Positions 24,550 through 32,056 of a DNA stretch of 36,909 nt are shown here, piece by piece. The notes under the pieces were generated by a model that was not told the origin of the DNA, did not search any database, and worked only from the letters and a program-made list of their open reading frames with translations. The DNA is from a virus. Every line of letters begins with the position of its first letter. Positions within the stretch are counted from its first letter, which is position 1. The DNA lies in IMG/VR virus record IMGVR_UViG_3300046690_000489, positions 1 through 36,909 of that record. One strand, 5' to 3'. A program made the translations under genes and the position numbers.

Positions 24550-24897
24550 ATGACAGACCTAATTTCTACAGTTTCAACGGCAGTAAACCTTGCACTGCGG
24601 TTGAAAGACATCAGCAAAAATATTGAAAACGCTGAGTTTAAAGGAATTCTAGCCGATCTCAGCCTTGAGCTATCAGAGGTCAAACTCAAGCTTGCAGACC
24701 TGCTATCAGAAAATGCGCAACTGAAAGAGAGAATCAGCTCATTAACCAGTGCAACCGGTGAGCGCTGCCCTAGCTGTAATAACAGGACGTATAAGCTAGT
24801 CTCCTCGAAACCCGACGCGACATTTGGCGCATTAGGGGCGAATTCACGTCTATATAAATGTGACTCTTGCGACTTCTCCGAAACAGTCATTGTTTAA
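24550..24897 (+). CDS. Coiled-coil plus zinc-ribbon protein, unrecognised
   Basis: 115 residues with AAGGA seven bases before the ATG. Residues about 15-68 are helical with heptad-like leucines (LALRLKDISKNIEN, then LSLELSEVKLKLADLLSENAQLKERI). Residues 73-107 contain two CxxC pairs (CPSC and CDSC), forming a zinc ribbon. This layout occurs in small phage and host proteins of unknown role. It stands alone between its own promoter and terminator, the only plus-strand gene in an otherwise minus-strand accessory block, so it is probably expressed in the lysogen. Confidence 0.7.
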   Translation: MTDLISTVSTAVNLALRLKDISKNIENAEFKGILADLSLELSEVKLKLADLLSENAQLKERISSLTSATGERCPSCNNRTYKLVSSKPDATFGALGANSRLYKCDSCDFSETVIV

Positions 24898-24900
24898 AGA

Positions 24901-24925
24901 AATGCCCGGCTGATAGCCGGGCATT
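24901..24925 (+). terminator. Terminator of the coiled-coil zinc-ribbon gene
   Basis: AATGCCCGGCT, three-base loop, AGCCGGGCATT: an 11-bp perfect hairpin starting three bases after the stop codon and followed by TGCTTTC. Confidence 0.85.
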
Positions 24926-24981
24926 TGCTTTCAATGGTCAAGAAAGACTTCGCCTTTCTCTCATCTATGTTCTTTCAACTC

Positions 24982-25380
24982 TTATTGCTGCTGCTTCTTG
25001 AGCTGCTCTTTCCGACGCTCCTGTGTCGCATCATGTGACGCTTTGGCGACATCCGTGAGTGTTCTATTAGCAGTACCTACCATCGCTGCACCGATCATAA
25101 ACACCACAATCTCACCAAAAAAACCTAGGTTCTGCAGCTGTAGCGGTTCATTCAAATTGGGCTGGGCAGCAATCTTCCAGATGGACCCCAGCACTGGGAA
25201 CTGAGTATTCGTGTAAATCTTGCCCACGAGGTTTTTTACCGCCACCCATCCATTGAGATCCGCCCATCCGTAAATCCCCAGAAGCAACGAGACCAAAACG
25301 AAAACAAAACCTACTACCGCAATGATCAGGCCTCGAACCGCTAGTTTTTTCGCCGCTTTGACTTCTTTTTCAACTTCCAC
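24982..25380 (-). CDS. Predicted inner-membrane protein with two transmembrane segments
   Basis: 132 residues from a GTG preceded by AAAGG. Basic, Lys-rich start (EVEKEVKAAKKLAVR), then a first membrane segment (about 16-38) and a second (about 86-106). The loop between them (LNGWVAVKNLVGKIYTNTQFPVLGSIWKIAAQPN) may be periplasmic. A charged cytoplasmic tail ends in RRKEQLKKQQQ. There is a faint resemblance to YniB-type proteins that I cannot confirm. It is co-directional with the repressor, so lysogenic expression is likely. A superinfection-exclusion role is possible but unproven. Confidence 0.65.
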   Translation of the reverse strand: MEVEKEVKAAKKLAVRGLIIAVVGFVFVLVSLLLGIYGWADLNGWVAVKNLVGKIYTNTQFPVLGSIWKIAAQPNLNEPLQLQNLGFFGEIVVFMIGAAMVGTANRTLTDVAKASHDATQERRKEQLKKQQQ

Positions 25381-25572
25381 AAATCTGACCTTTTCCGTGT
25401 GCCATTTCGATGGAGAACTCGTTTGCAGGCCGCTTGGAATAGACGGTAAAGCCTCTTCAGATACGTCCCTGCAGAGTTCTCACTCCATAAAGTTTGTCGA
25501 CTTATGCAGCTGTTTCTTGAGCTGCACAGCGGAAGGACAAGCGCCTCCCGTGAACGTGCCTACAAACGTGAA

Positions 25573-25595
25573 AGCCCCGGAAAGCTACCGGAGCT
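25573..25595 (-). terminator. Possible terminator after the small 25611 gene
   Basis: On the minus strand AGCTCCGG, seven bases, CCGGGGCTTTC: an imperfect 8-bp hairpin with a short T-run, just after the stop of the 38-residue gene. Confidence 0.45.
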
Positions 25596-25610
25596 ACCTC
25601 GTGTAACGCC

Positions 25611-25727
25611 TTACTTCGTTGACTGCACAAGCGCCTCCATGATCCTCAGCACGTCCTGCCGCTGCTGGTCATCCAGCTTCGCGAGAAGCTGCAAAAAAAG
25701 GTGCTCCAAAGGGGTAAGGTTTTCCAT
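25611..25727 (-). CDS. Very small protein (38 residues), unrecognised
   Basis: MENLTPLEHLFLQLLAKLDD... from the ATG at 25725-25727, with GGAG eight bases upstream. The longer frame beginning at 25835 has no comparable ribosome binding site. The sequence is one or two amphipathic helices with many leucines. Function unknown; it resembles an interaction peptide rather than an enzyme. It is in line with the neighbouring minus-strand accessory genes. Confidence 0.5.
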   Translation of the reverse strand: MENLTPLEHLFLQLLAKLDDQQRQDVLRIMEALVQSTK

Positions 25728-25932
25728 CGTGCGTACTCCATTTCCTTGTGATGGGCGGGGCGCCATTCGCAGCACCTGAACCGCCCGGGAGTCACCCATT
25801 CTCAGCACGTTTTTCTGTGCCACCAGCCCCGCCAAATCATTTGGGTCCGGACTGAATGGGTGTCGCCTCCCAGATGGCTACTCCCGTACCTATGCACCAC
25901 GTTGGAAATGTAAGTAGCAGTTGCGCCGGGTT

Positions 25933-26709
25933 TTACAGTACCGGACGCGGTGGCAGGGTCATGTAGACACCGTTCTCACCCCATCCCTGCAAGTTCCCCT
26001 TTGCATCGACTACGTAGTACTCATTGAACATATTGTCTGGCTCATCCAGGCGCAGTCCACCATCAGCAAGCTTCTTCGCTCGATAGCTATATGTATTTTT
26101 CCCACCACTCGCAAAGATTTGGTCCATGGAATATTTGCCATCGCGTTTGTACAACACGACCAAATGACCAAGAGCACCGTCGCGCAACCAGGAACCAAGC
26201 CGATCTGGATACTCCTTCAGGTCCAGCCCCTTCAGAGTTTCATAGTCCTGCGCGCTAAGGCCGATGAGGGAGCTTTTGTAGTCAGGATCAAAACTGGCAT
26301 TGGCCCAGTACGCCTTGTCGTTTTGGCCTTCGATCCTAAAGCCGATGAATGTCGTCTTGGGCTTCGACTTCGTATCGGCGCGAACGGCCTTGGCTACTTC
26401 AGACAGCTCCGCATCACTTACACGCTTGGGTAAGACGACTTCAACTTTACGAGGTCGTCCCTCTTGGAAATCGTCTTTAGTGATCGTGTAAGCCTTGGTC
26501 GCAACACTCTGCGTTACCTTTTCGACAGGCTCGTCTTTGTTACCCCTTGAGCACATCGACACTGTCACAGCGATGATGATTACCAGAATGACAAACCCGC
26601 CGATCTTCTGGCCCAGGGTGACTCCCGGATCGGCAACGCCACAGCTGGGACAAACCTTCGCTGAAATATCTACTTTGTGTTTGCAAGACTTACAGGGCTT
26701 CAAAGCCAT
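25933..26709 (-). CDS. Zinc-ribbon, single-pass membrane protein, unrecognised
   Basis: 258 residues, with AAAGGAG eight bases before the ATG. Residues 6-23 form a zinc ribbon (CKSC and CPSC), then comes one membrane segment (about 36-53). A polar region of about 200 residues follows, presumably periplasmic, with two short repeated WG/GxW-type patterns near the end (LGSWLRDGALGHLVVLYKRDGKYSMDQIF, then LQGWGENGVYMTL). The layout recalls the sensor-like zinc-ribbon membrane proteins common in prophages. It lies just downstream of the repressor gene and its terminator. Confidence 0.65.
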   Translation of the reverse strand: MALKPCKSCKHKVDISAKVCPSCGVADPGVTLGQKIGGFVILVIIIAVTVSMCSRGNKDEPVEKVTQSVATKAYTITKDDFQEGRPRKVEVVLPKRVSDAELSEVAKAVRADTKSKPKTTFIGFRIEGQNDKAYWANASFDPDYKSSLIGLSAQDYETLKGLDLKEYPDRLGSWLRDGALGHLVVLYKRDGKYSMDQIFASGGKNTYSYRAKKLADGGLRLDEPDNMFNEYYVVDAKGNLQGWGENGVYMTLPPRPVL

Positions 26710-26740
26710 TCGAACCGCTCCTTTCTATATCCATGAAAAA

Positions 26741-26759
26741 GCCGGCCATCGTGGCCGGC
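26741..26759 (-). terminator. Terminator of the repressor gene
   Basis: GCCGGCCA, three bases, TGGCCGGC: a perfect 8-bp hairpin followed on the minus strand by TTTTTC. It separates the repressor transcript from the accessory genes downstream. Confidence 0.85.
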
Positions 26760-26796
26760 GTGTTGCGCCTACACACCTGAGCAGTCATTGCCCAAG

Positions 26797-27156
26797 TCAG
26801 TCGTTCTCTTTTTTCCCATCAATGCTCGCGGCTTTTGCAAAAGCCGAAACCATACGAAGCAGCACCTCTCGATCCAAGTCCGTGACGTGCTGATAGAACT
26901 CAAGAAATTTTGCCGTATCGGGACTGATGCTTTCGACCGTTGTGGGCTTGCGCTCACCGGTCACCACATACAACACGTCGACTCCCTTCTCAGCCACTGC
27001 GGCTAGATAGGTCGCATCAGGGCTACGTTCGCCCTTCTCGTAGTTGTATTGGCTGTTTTTTGAGGCACCAGCCTTCGCTGCGAAATCGGTTTGATTGAAG
27101 CCCAACCGTTCGCGCTCTTCTTTCAGGCGATCACCAATTCCCACAAATGTCTCCAT
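26797..27156 (-). CDS. Prophage repressor, helix-turn-helix (C/CI-like)
   Basis: 119 residues from the ATG at 27154-27156. An XRE-type helix-turn-helix lies in residues about 8-60 (IGDRLKEERERLGFNQTDFAAKAGASKNSQYNYEKGERSPD). The C-terminal part is short and helical and lacks a visible LexA-like Ser/Lys protease, so induction would not be by classical RecA-driven self-cleavage. It is divergent from a small DNA-binding gene, and the palindrome in between is the likely operator. The ribosome binding site is weak. Confidence 0.88.
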   Translation of the reverse strand: METFVGIGDRLKEERERLGFNQTDFAAKAGASKNSQYNYEKGERSPDATYLAAVAEKGVDVLYVVTGERKPTTVESISPDTAKFLEFYQHVTDLDREVLLRMVSAFAKAASIDGKKEND

Positions 27157-27162
27157 AGCGAT

Positions 27163-27191
27163 TTGACATTCCCACAATCATGGGAAATACT
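27163..27191 (+). promoter_or_regulatory. Early promoter with operator palindrome in its spacer
   Basis: TTGACA (27163-27168), a 17-bp spacer, then AATACT (27186-27191) reads toward the early genes. A perfect inverted repeat, TTCCCA-CAATCA-TGGGAA (27169-27186), fills the spacer exactly. A repressor dimer bound there would cover the polymerase site. It is also 12 bp from the repressor's own start codon, so autoregulation is likely. Confidence 0.75.
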
Positions 27192-27200
27192 TCGCCTGTC

Positions 27201-27220
27201 ATCACACGAAATCACACGAA
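27201..27220 (+). repeat. Tandem 10-bp repeat in the early leader
   Basis: ATCACACGAA occurs twice in immediate succession, eight bases before the next start codon, between the early promoter and the Cro-like gene. It may be a second binding site for the Cro/Cox-like protein. Confidence 0.5.
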
Positions 27221-27228
27221 ACGAGACT

Positions 27229-27441
27229 ATGCCGAACGGATACCCCACGGAGCAAGCGTGCCAAGGCGCCCGCGAGCGCCTCGCGCATCAAGGTCTATCT
27301 GCCAAGGATTGGGCCGATCAACACAACCTCACGCCTTCTACGGTGTACGCCGTGCTGAACGGACAGAAGAAATGTCTGCGGGGCGAGTCTCATCGCGCCG
27401 CTGTACTGCTCGGTATCAAAGACGGCGTGATTGAAAACTAA
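27229..27441 (+). CDS. Small DNA-binding regulator (Cro/Cox position)
   Basis: 70 residues from the ATG at 27229. A helix-turn-helix lies at about 23-45 (LSAKDWADQHNLTPSTVYAVLNGQKK), and the segment SHRAAVLLGIKDG near the end is usual for this small phage family. It is the first early gene, divergent from the repressor, where lambda Cro or P2 Cox would be. It probably turns off the repressor and may help excision. Confidence 0.75.
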   Translation: MPNGYPTEQACQGARERLAHQGLSAKDWADQHNLTPSTVYAVLNGQKKCLRGESHRAAVLLGIKDGVIEN

Positions 27442-27470
27442 GCCCGTTGGCTCAGGGAGGAAACCAGAAG

Positions 27471-27944
27471 ATGAAACGCCCAGTTCTAGCCAACAGGAAA
27501 GACGTGGTCAGCGCAGTGATTGGTGCATACCAGGGAGGCCGCATTTACGCCGCTGCCGACTTGGGAATGCCACTCAAAAAGTTCGACAACCAGGCCTATG
27601 AAAACGCCGGCAGCCGACCGCTGAGTGATGACCACATTCATCGCCTTGAACAGGTAGCAGGAACAACCTTCCTGCCGGATTACATTGCAGCCAAATACGG
27701 CGGAATGTTCGTCCCGCTGACAGCATCGGCGGATCTGGACAACGTTGAGTTGTACAACCGGTCAGTCAAAGCCGCCGCCAAGCGCGGGATGGTTGATCAG
27801 ATCATTGCCAAAGCACTCGACGACGGTGTCATTGAGTCCTGCGAAGCCCAAGCAATCATCAACGCTCTGGTGCACTACATGTCCGCCCGCTACGCCGAAG
27901 TGCTGGCCACCATTCAATTGCACGGTCGGGGGTTCGCCGGGTGA
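27471..27944 (+). CDS. Phage regulatory protein CII family (CP76-like)
   Basis: 157 residues from the ATG at 27471 with GGGAGG about ten bases upstream. The N-terminal part (RKDVVSAVIGAYQGGRIYAAADLGMPLKKFDNQAYENAGSRPLSDDHIHRLEQ) is typical of the phage regulatory CII family in Pseudomonas P2-like phages. The rest is helical. It overlaps the Ogr-like gene by four bases. Confidence 0.8.
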   Translation: MKRPVLANRKDVVSAVIGAYQGGRIYAAADLGMPLKKFDNQAYENAGSRPLSDDHIHRLEQVAGTTFLPDYIAAKYGGMFVPLTASADLDNVELYNRSVKAAAKRGMVDQIIAKALDDGVIESCEAQAIINALVHYMSARYAEVLATIQLHGRGFAG

Positions 27945-28231
27945 GTACTTACAAGCTTGTCTGCCCGCACTGCCTCGGCCGTATGCGTATCCGCACCAGC
28001 GAAGGCACACACATTTTCCTGCGCGTGGCCTACCTGCAATGCACCAACGAGGCTTGCGGCTGGTCGGTGCGTGCGGAGTTCGAAATGACTCACGAAATGA
28101 GTCCCAGCGGCATGGCCAACCCATCGGTGCGCTTGCCGATTGCCGACATCGCCCTGCGCCGCGCCGCGATGAAAACCGCCAACGATCAACCCGACCTGCT
28201 CGACCAAATGGAAATGGAGTGTGCGCAATGA
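27941..28231 (+). CDS. ogr: Late-gene transcription activator, Ogr/Delta zinc-finger family
   Basis: 96 residues from a GTG overlapping the CII-like stop. The cysteine spacing is C-x2-C-x22-C-x4-C (CPHC, then CTNEAC), exactly the pattern of P2 Ogr and P4 Delta. Such proteins bind a TGT/ACA dyad upstream of late promoters and contact RNA polymerase. Three matching dyads occur here (5409, 12631, 17199). Unlike P2, where ogr follows D, the gene sits in the early operon. Confidence 0.9.
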   Translation: MSTYKLVCPHCLGRMRIRTSEGTHIFLRVAYLQCTNEACGWSVRAEFEMTHEMSPSGMANPSVRLPIADIALRRAAMKTANDQPDLLDQMEMECAQ

Positions 28232-28599
28232 ACCACGATCAGTTGACCCACGACTACCGCAGCAGCATGCAACGTGCCGCGTTCGCTTACCTGCAACGAC
28301 ACGAAGCGCAGTACCTGGTGGACTCGGACCTGCTCTATGAAAACTGCGTTCGCCACTTGGCCACGTCGCTGGAAGTGCCGGTCTTCATGGCGGAACGCCT
28401 GGTGCACAACGCCAGGACTGAATTGCAGGTGATCAATCAGCGCAAGTGGATCGGCGTGGACTGGGGCAACAGCCCCGGCTGCACGGTCGTGCACTTGATC
28501 GACACCCGTGCTGATCTGCGCTACCCGGTACCGGCGAGGCTGCTGCCGCAAAGCCTGCTCACCCAGCGCGGTTCCGCGCACAAGCACCACCCTCAGTAA
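28228..28599 (+). CDS. Unrecognised early phage protein
   Basis: 123 residues from the ATG at 28228, overlapping the Ogr stop. The N-terminal half is helical (MNHDQLTHDYRSSMQRAAFAYLQRHEAQYLVDSD). The C-terminal part contains KWIGVDWGNSPGCTVVHLIDTRADLRYPVP. I see no metal or nucleotide motif. It is in line with the early regulators and replication genes. Confidence 0.7.
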   Translation: MNHDQLTHDYRSSMQRAAFAYLQRHEAQYLVDSDLLYENCVRHLATSLEVPVFMAERLVHNARTELQVINQRKWIGVDWGNSPGCTVVHLIDTRADLRYPVPARLLPQSLLTQRGSAHKHHPQ

Positions 28600-28674
28600 C
28601 CCCTTTTTAAACAACCCGCCCTGCCCCGCTTCCCGTGGGTTTGGGTGAGCTTTGCCTGAAATCCGAGGTGGATC

Positions 28675-28908
28675 ATGGAAATCGACATCGCCATCACCGC
28701 AAAACTGCCCCGTGCACAGGCCGAAGCCCTGCTCCAGGCACTGCGCGCCCAGTACTCAATGCAGTTCAACGAGTACTGGTATGACGATCGCTTTCGCATG
28801 ATCCCCGAGGGTTTACGGCACGGCTCGCTGCTGTCGGCCTTCCCGGTGATGGCCGCGCAAAAACGCCTAATTGGCGCCCTTAAACACAGTCTCGGCGAAG
28901 TGAAGTAA
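28675..28908 (+). CDS. Small unrecognised early protein
   Basis: 77 residues with GAGGTGG before the ATG. The start MEIDIAITAKLPRAQAEALLQALRAQYSMQFNEYWYDD suggests a small beta-alpha fold. It lies just upstream of the primase-helicase gene (six bases between them), so it may help replication. Confidence 0.65.
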   Translation: MEIDIAITAKLPRAQAEALLQALRAQYSMQFNEYWYDDRFRMIPEGLRHGSLLSAFPVMAAQKRLIGALKHSLGEVK

Positions 28909-28914
28909 GCCCCG

Positions 28915-31629
28915 ATGAACATGAAACACGATTTGCGCGCCGACATCCTGCAACGTCTTGAATCCGACTACGGACTGAAGCACAAAGCCGGTAAATACAT
29001 GCGCCAGGGTGAATGCCCCGCATGCAAGAAAAAGGAGCTGTACGCCTTCCACGATGACCCGTGGATGATCCGTTGCGGCCGGGGCAAGTGCGGCCAGACC
29101 TGGCACGTTAAAGAAATTTACGAAGACCTGTTCGAAGACTGGAGCAAGCGCGCCCCGGCTAGCGAGCAACACCCCAGCGCCACCGCCCGTGCCTATCTGG
29201 AATTTGCCCGAGGCTTTCGGCTTGATCTGATTCAAGGCTGGTTTACGCAGGAAACGTATTTCTCCGGCGAGCTGAATGCCGGCAGCGCGACGGTGCGCTT
29301 TGCGTTGGAGAAAGGTGGCTACTGGGAACGCCTGATAGACCGGCCGCACCGGTTCGGCAAGATGAAAGCGCGGTTCAAGCCTGGCGATAGCCCGCGTGGG
29401 TATTGGTGGTGTCCGCCATGTGTCGAGCTGCTGGACGTCAAAGAGCTGTGGATTGTCGAGGGCATCTTCGATGCCATCGCCCTGGTACATAACGGCATTG
29501 CGGCGGTGTCGGCGATGTCGTCGGCCTTCTTCCCTGAAGAGTCTCTGAAAGAGCTGGCCCGGCAGCGCGGCGGTAAATTGCCCAAGCTCATTTGGGCATT
29601 GGACAACGAACCCGGCGCGCACAAATACACGAAGCGTTGGGTGCGTCAGGCTCGCGCCCTGGGCTACGAGTGCGAAGCGGCGCAGATCCCGCAGTCGGAC
29701 AGCCGCAAGGTCGATTGGAACGATCTGCATCAGCGCTGGGCATTCATCGACGGCGAAAGCGAGCGTGCCGAGCAGATCGAAAAGGATCTGGCCACGGCTC
29801 GCTATCACGGCGCCTTGCTGATCGCCGAAAGCGCGTCCGAGAAAGGCGTGCTGATGTACGAATGGCGCGAGCGCCACGAGTTTCACTTTGGCTTCGACAG
29901 CCGGCTCTACTGGTTCAAGATGGACCTGGAGAAATTCAACAAGGCCATGCAGGCGCTGGAATCCTCCGATCGCCACGAAGACCAGCTGCTGAACGAAAAG
30001 CAGCGTCGCGAAAAGGCCCTGCGCCAGTGCGGCGGCGTGGTGGAAATCGCCAACTGCTACCCACAGGCACTGTATTTCCAGCGCAACGAAGTCACCGACG
30101 AATCCTGGTACTACTTCCGCGTCGATTTCCCGCACGACAGCGGCAGCGTCAAGAACACCTTCACCGGTGGCCAGGTCGCGGCTGCGAGCGAGTTCAAAAA
30201 GCGCCTGCTCAGCATGGCCGCCGGTGCCGTGTTCACCGGTAGCGGTCAGCAGCTCGACAAGATCATGAAGGATCAGCTATTCGGCCTGAAAACCGTCGAG
30301 ACCATCGACTTCATCGGCTACAGCAAACTGCATGGCTGCTACGTGTTCGGCGACCTTGCGGTACGCGGCGGCATCGTCAGCGTGGTGAACAAGGAGGACT
30401 TTTTCGAGTTCGGCAAGCTGCGGCTGAAGACGCTGCAGAAGTCGATCGCCATGCACATACAGCGCGACAGCAAACAGTACCGCACTGACTGGCTGCCGAT
30501 GCTGTGGCTGTGCTTCGGTGCCAAGGGAATAGTTGCCCTGGCGTTCTGGTTTGGCTCGCTGTTCGCCGAGCAGATCCGATCTCAGTACAAGTCCTTTCCG
30601 TTCCTTGAGGTCACCGGTGAAGCCGGCGCCGGCAAGACCACGTTGCTGACTTTTCTGTGGAAACTGCTAGGCCGCGAGCATGAAGGTTTTGACCCGTCGA
30701 AATCGACCCGTGCCGGACGCCAGCGCGCTATGGGCCAAGTCTCCAACATGCCGGTCGTGCTGATCGAAGGTGACCGTAACGAGCCGGATAAGGCACACGC
30801 CAAGGGCTTCGACTGGGACGAACTGAAGGACTTCTACGGCGGCGGCACACTCGGCACCAAGGGCATGAAAACCAGCGGCAACGAGACCTACGAACCGCCG
30901 TTCCGGGGCGCAATTGCGATTAGCCAGAACGCTGATGTCAGCGCGTCAGAAGCGATCCTCACCCGGATTATCAAATCCCACTTTGCGCGCCCGGAAGTCA
31001 CCACCGAGAGCCGTGCAGCGGCTGACAACCTGAACCTGATCCCGGTCGAGCAACTGAGCCACTTCCTGTTGCTGGCCGTTCGTGCCGAAGCCCAAGTGAT
31101 GGCCAAGTTCGCCGAACGCGTGCTGGTTCATGAACAGCAACTGCGCCGGCTCAAAGAAATCCGCGTGGAACGGATCATCAAGAACCACAGCCAGTTGATG
31201 GCCCTGGTCGATTGCCTGCGCCTGGTTTGCCCGCTCGATGACAACCACGTCGCCACGACGCATCAGGCGCTGATGGTCATGGCGCTGGAGCGGCAAGCCG
31301 CGATCAGTGCCGACCACCCGCTGGTTGCCGAATTTTGGGAAGTCTACGAATACCTCGAAAGCCTGGGCGAAGGCCCGCAGGTCAACCACAGCACCGACCC
31401 GAAACTCATCGCGATCAACCTCAACGAGTTCGCCGAGAAGGCCAGCGAGCATCGGCAGAACCTCGCTGACCTCAAGACCCTGCGCGGGCTGCTGGTCAAC
31501 AGTCGCAGCCACAAATGGCTGGAATCGAACAAGGCCGTGTACAGCGCAGTCCGCGCATCACAAGCGGCCGGCAACGCGATGTTCAACAAACCCACCACCG
31601 TGCGCTGCTGGATTTTTCAGAGCGCGTAA
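28915..31629 (+). CDS. Toprim primase-helicase, replication protein
   Basis: 904 residues. A CHC2-like zinc finger is formed by Cys34, Cys37, Cys54 and Cys59. A Toprim domain follows, with Glu182-Gly183 (LWIVEGIFDAI) and the acidic strand LIWALDNEPG near 225-234, as in primases. The last third is a P-loop ATPase: Walker A GEAGAGKTT near residue 570, then MPVVLIEGDRNEPD near 610-625. No rolling-circle tyrosines of the P2 gpA kind are seen. It would unwind and prime DNA itself. P2 uses gpA and host Rep, so replication here probably differs. Confidence 0.85.
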   Translation: MNMKHDLRADILQRLESDYGLKHKAGKYMRQGECPACKKKELYAFHDDPWMIRCGRGKCGQTWHVKEIYEDLFEDWSKRAPASEQHPSATARAYLEFARGFRLDLIQGWFTQETYFSGELNAGSATVRFALEKGGYWERLIDRPHRFGKMKARFKPGDSPRGYWWCPPCVELLDVKELWIVEGIFDAIALVHNGIAAVSAMSSAFFPEESLKELARQRGGKLPKLIWALDNEPGAHKYTKRWVRQARALGYECEAAQIPQSDSRKVDWNDLHQRWAFIDGESERAEQIEKDLATARYHGALLIAESASEKGVLMYEWRERHEFHFGFDSRLYWFKMDLEKFNKAMQALESSDRHEDQLLNEKQRREKALRQCGGVVEIANCYPQALYFQRNEVTDESWYYFRVDFPHDSGSVKNTFTGGQVAAASEFKKRLLSMAAGAVFTGSGQQLDKIMKDQLFGLKTVETIDFIGYSKLHGCYVFGDLAVRGGIVSVVNKEDFFEFGKLRLKTLQKSIAMHIQRDSKQYRTDWLPMLWLCFGAKGIVALAFWFGSLFAEQIRSQYKSFPFLEVTGEAGAGKTTLLTFLWKLLGREHEGFDPSKSTRAGRQRAMGQVSNMPVVLIEGDRNEPDKAHAKGFDWDELKDFYGGGTLGTKGMKTSGNETYEPPFRGAIAISQNADVSASEAILTRIIKSHFARPEVTTESRAAADNLNLIPVEQLSHFLLLAVRAEAQVMAKFAERVLVHEQQLRRLKEIRVERIIKNHSQLMALVDCLRLVCPLDDNHVATTHQALMVMALERQAAISADHPLVAEFWEVYEYLESLGEGPQVNHSTDPKLIAINLNEFAEKASEHRQNLADLKTLRGLLVNSRSHKWLESNKAVYSAVRASQAAGNAMFNKPTTVRCWIFQSA

Positions 31630-31636
31630 ACCGCAA

Positions 31637-31680
31637 CCAGCGCTGCAACGCTGGGCACGCTCCAAAGGAGAAGCACCATG
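31637..31680 (+). promoter_or_regulatory. Hairpin + RBS cassette, copy 1
   Basis: Stem CCAGCG, loop CTGCAA, stem CGCTGG (31637-31654), then nine bases and AAAGGAGAAGCACCATG with the start codon. Copies 2 and 3 share the loop and the RBS block but not the stem sequence. The stem pairs perfectly in each copy. Confidence 0.75.
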
Positions 31681-31974
31681 CAAGTTCAGGTCATCACCGG
31701 CGACGCCGGCACGGGCAAGACCACAAAACTCAGGTCGATCGAGGCGCAGCAACTGGCCAAAGGCAGACAGGCCGGAATCATCCATGCGGACGCGTATTCG
31801 CATCACGGCCTGCTGGCAATCATGGAAGTCAGGTTGGAGCGCGGCGAGCGGACGCTACTTGTCGACGATTGCTCGAGCAAACAGATAGAGGAGATCTTGC
31901 AGTGGCAGAAGGAGGCCGCTGGCAACGAGCGCTTCAAAGACTTGGCGATTCACCTGGTTCGCCGCGCCGGCTGA
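31678..31974 (+). CDS. Very small P-loop NTPase-like protein
   Basis: 98 residues. Walker A near residues 8-16 (GDAGTGKTT) and a possible Walker B near 58-64 (TLLVDDC). The protein is far shorter than ordinary P-loop ATPases, yet both motifs are present at a plausible distance. It begins ATGCA like the other genes with the repeated leader. It lies just after the primase-helicase. Function not known; perhaps a replication accessory or a helicase loader. Confidence 0.75.
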   Translation: MQVQVITGDAGTGKTTKLRSIEAQQLAKGRQAGIIHADAYSHHGLLAIMEVRLERGERTLLVDDCSSKQIEEILQWQKEAAGNERFKDLAIHLVRRAG

Positions 31975-32000
31975 TCAACGAGTTCATGCCGGAAAGAAGT

Positions 32001-32056
32001 GGTGCCGAGGGGCTGCAACCCCTCGCCACCGACCACCCCAAAGGAGAAGCACCATG
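32001..32056 (+). promoter_or_regulatory. Hairpin + RBS cassette, copy 2
   Basis: Inner stem CGAGGGG, loop CTGCAA, CCCCTCG (32006-32025). GGTG/CACC extends it (32001-32004 with 32027-32030) across one C-C mismatch. Then nine bases and AAAGGAGAAGCACCATG. The loop, the nine-base spacer and the RBS block match copy 1 with a new stem. Confidence 0.75.

Noticed and set aside
24982-25380. Naming the two-segment membrane protein as YniB-like
   Set aside because: The resemblance is from memory and faint; no alignment could be made.
25506-25525. Inverted repeat GCAGCT-N8-AGCTGC
   Set aside because: Only six base pairs and no T-run; cannot be told from chance.
28867-30135. Long minus-strand frame opposite the primase-helicase (and similar ones at 2648-3610, 5423-6247 and 18417-19433)
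   Set aside because: Antisense shadows of strong genes, common in GC-rich coding DNA; no ribosome binding sites or known families.
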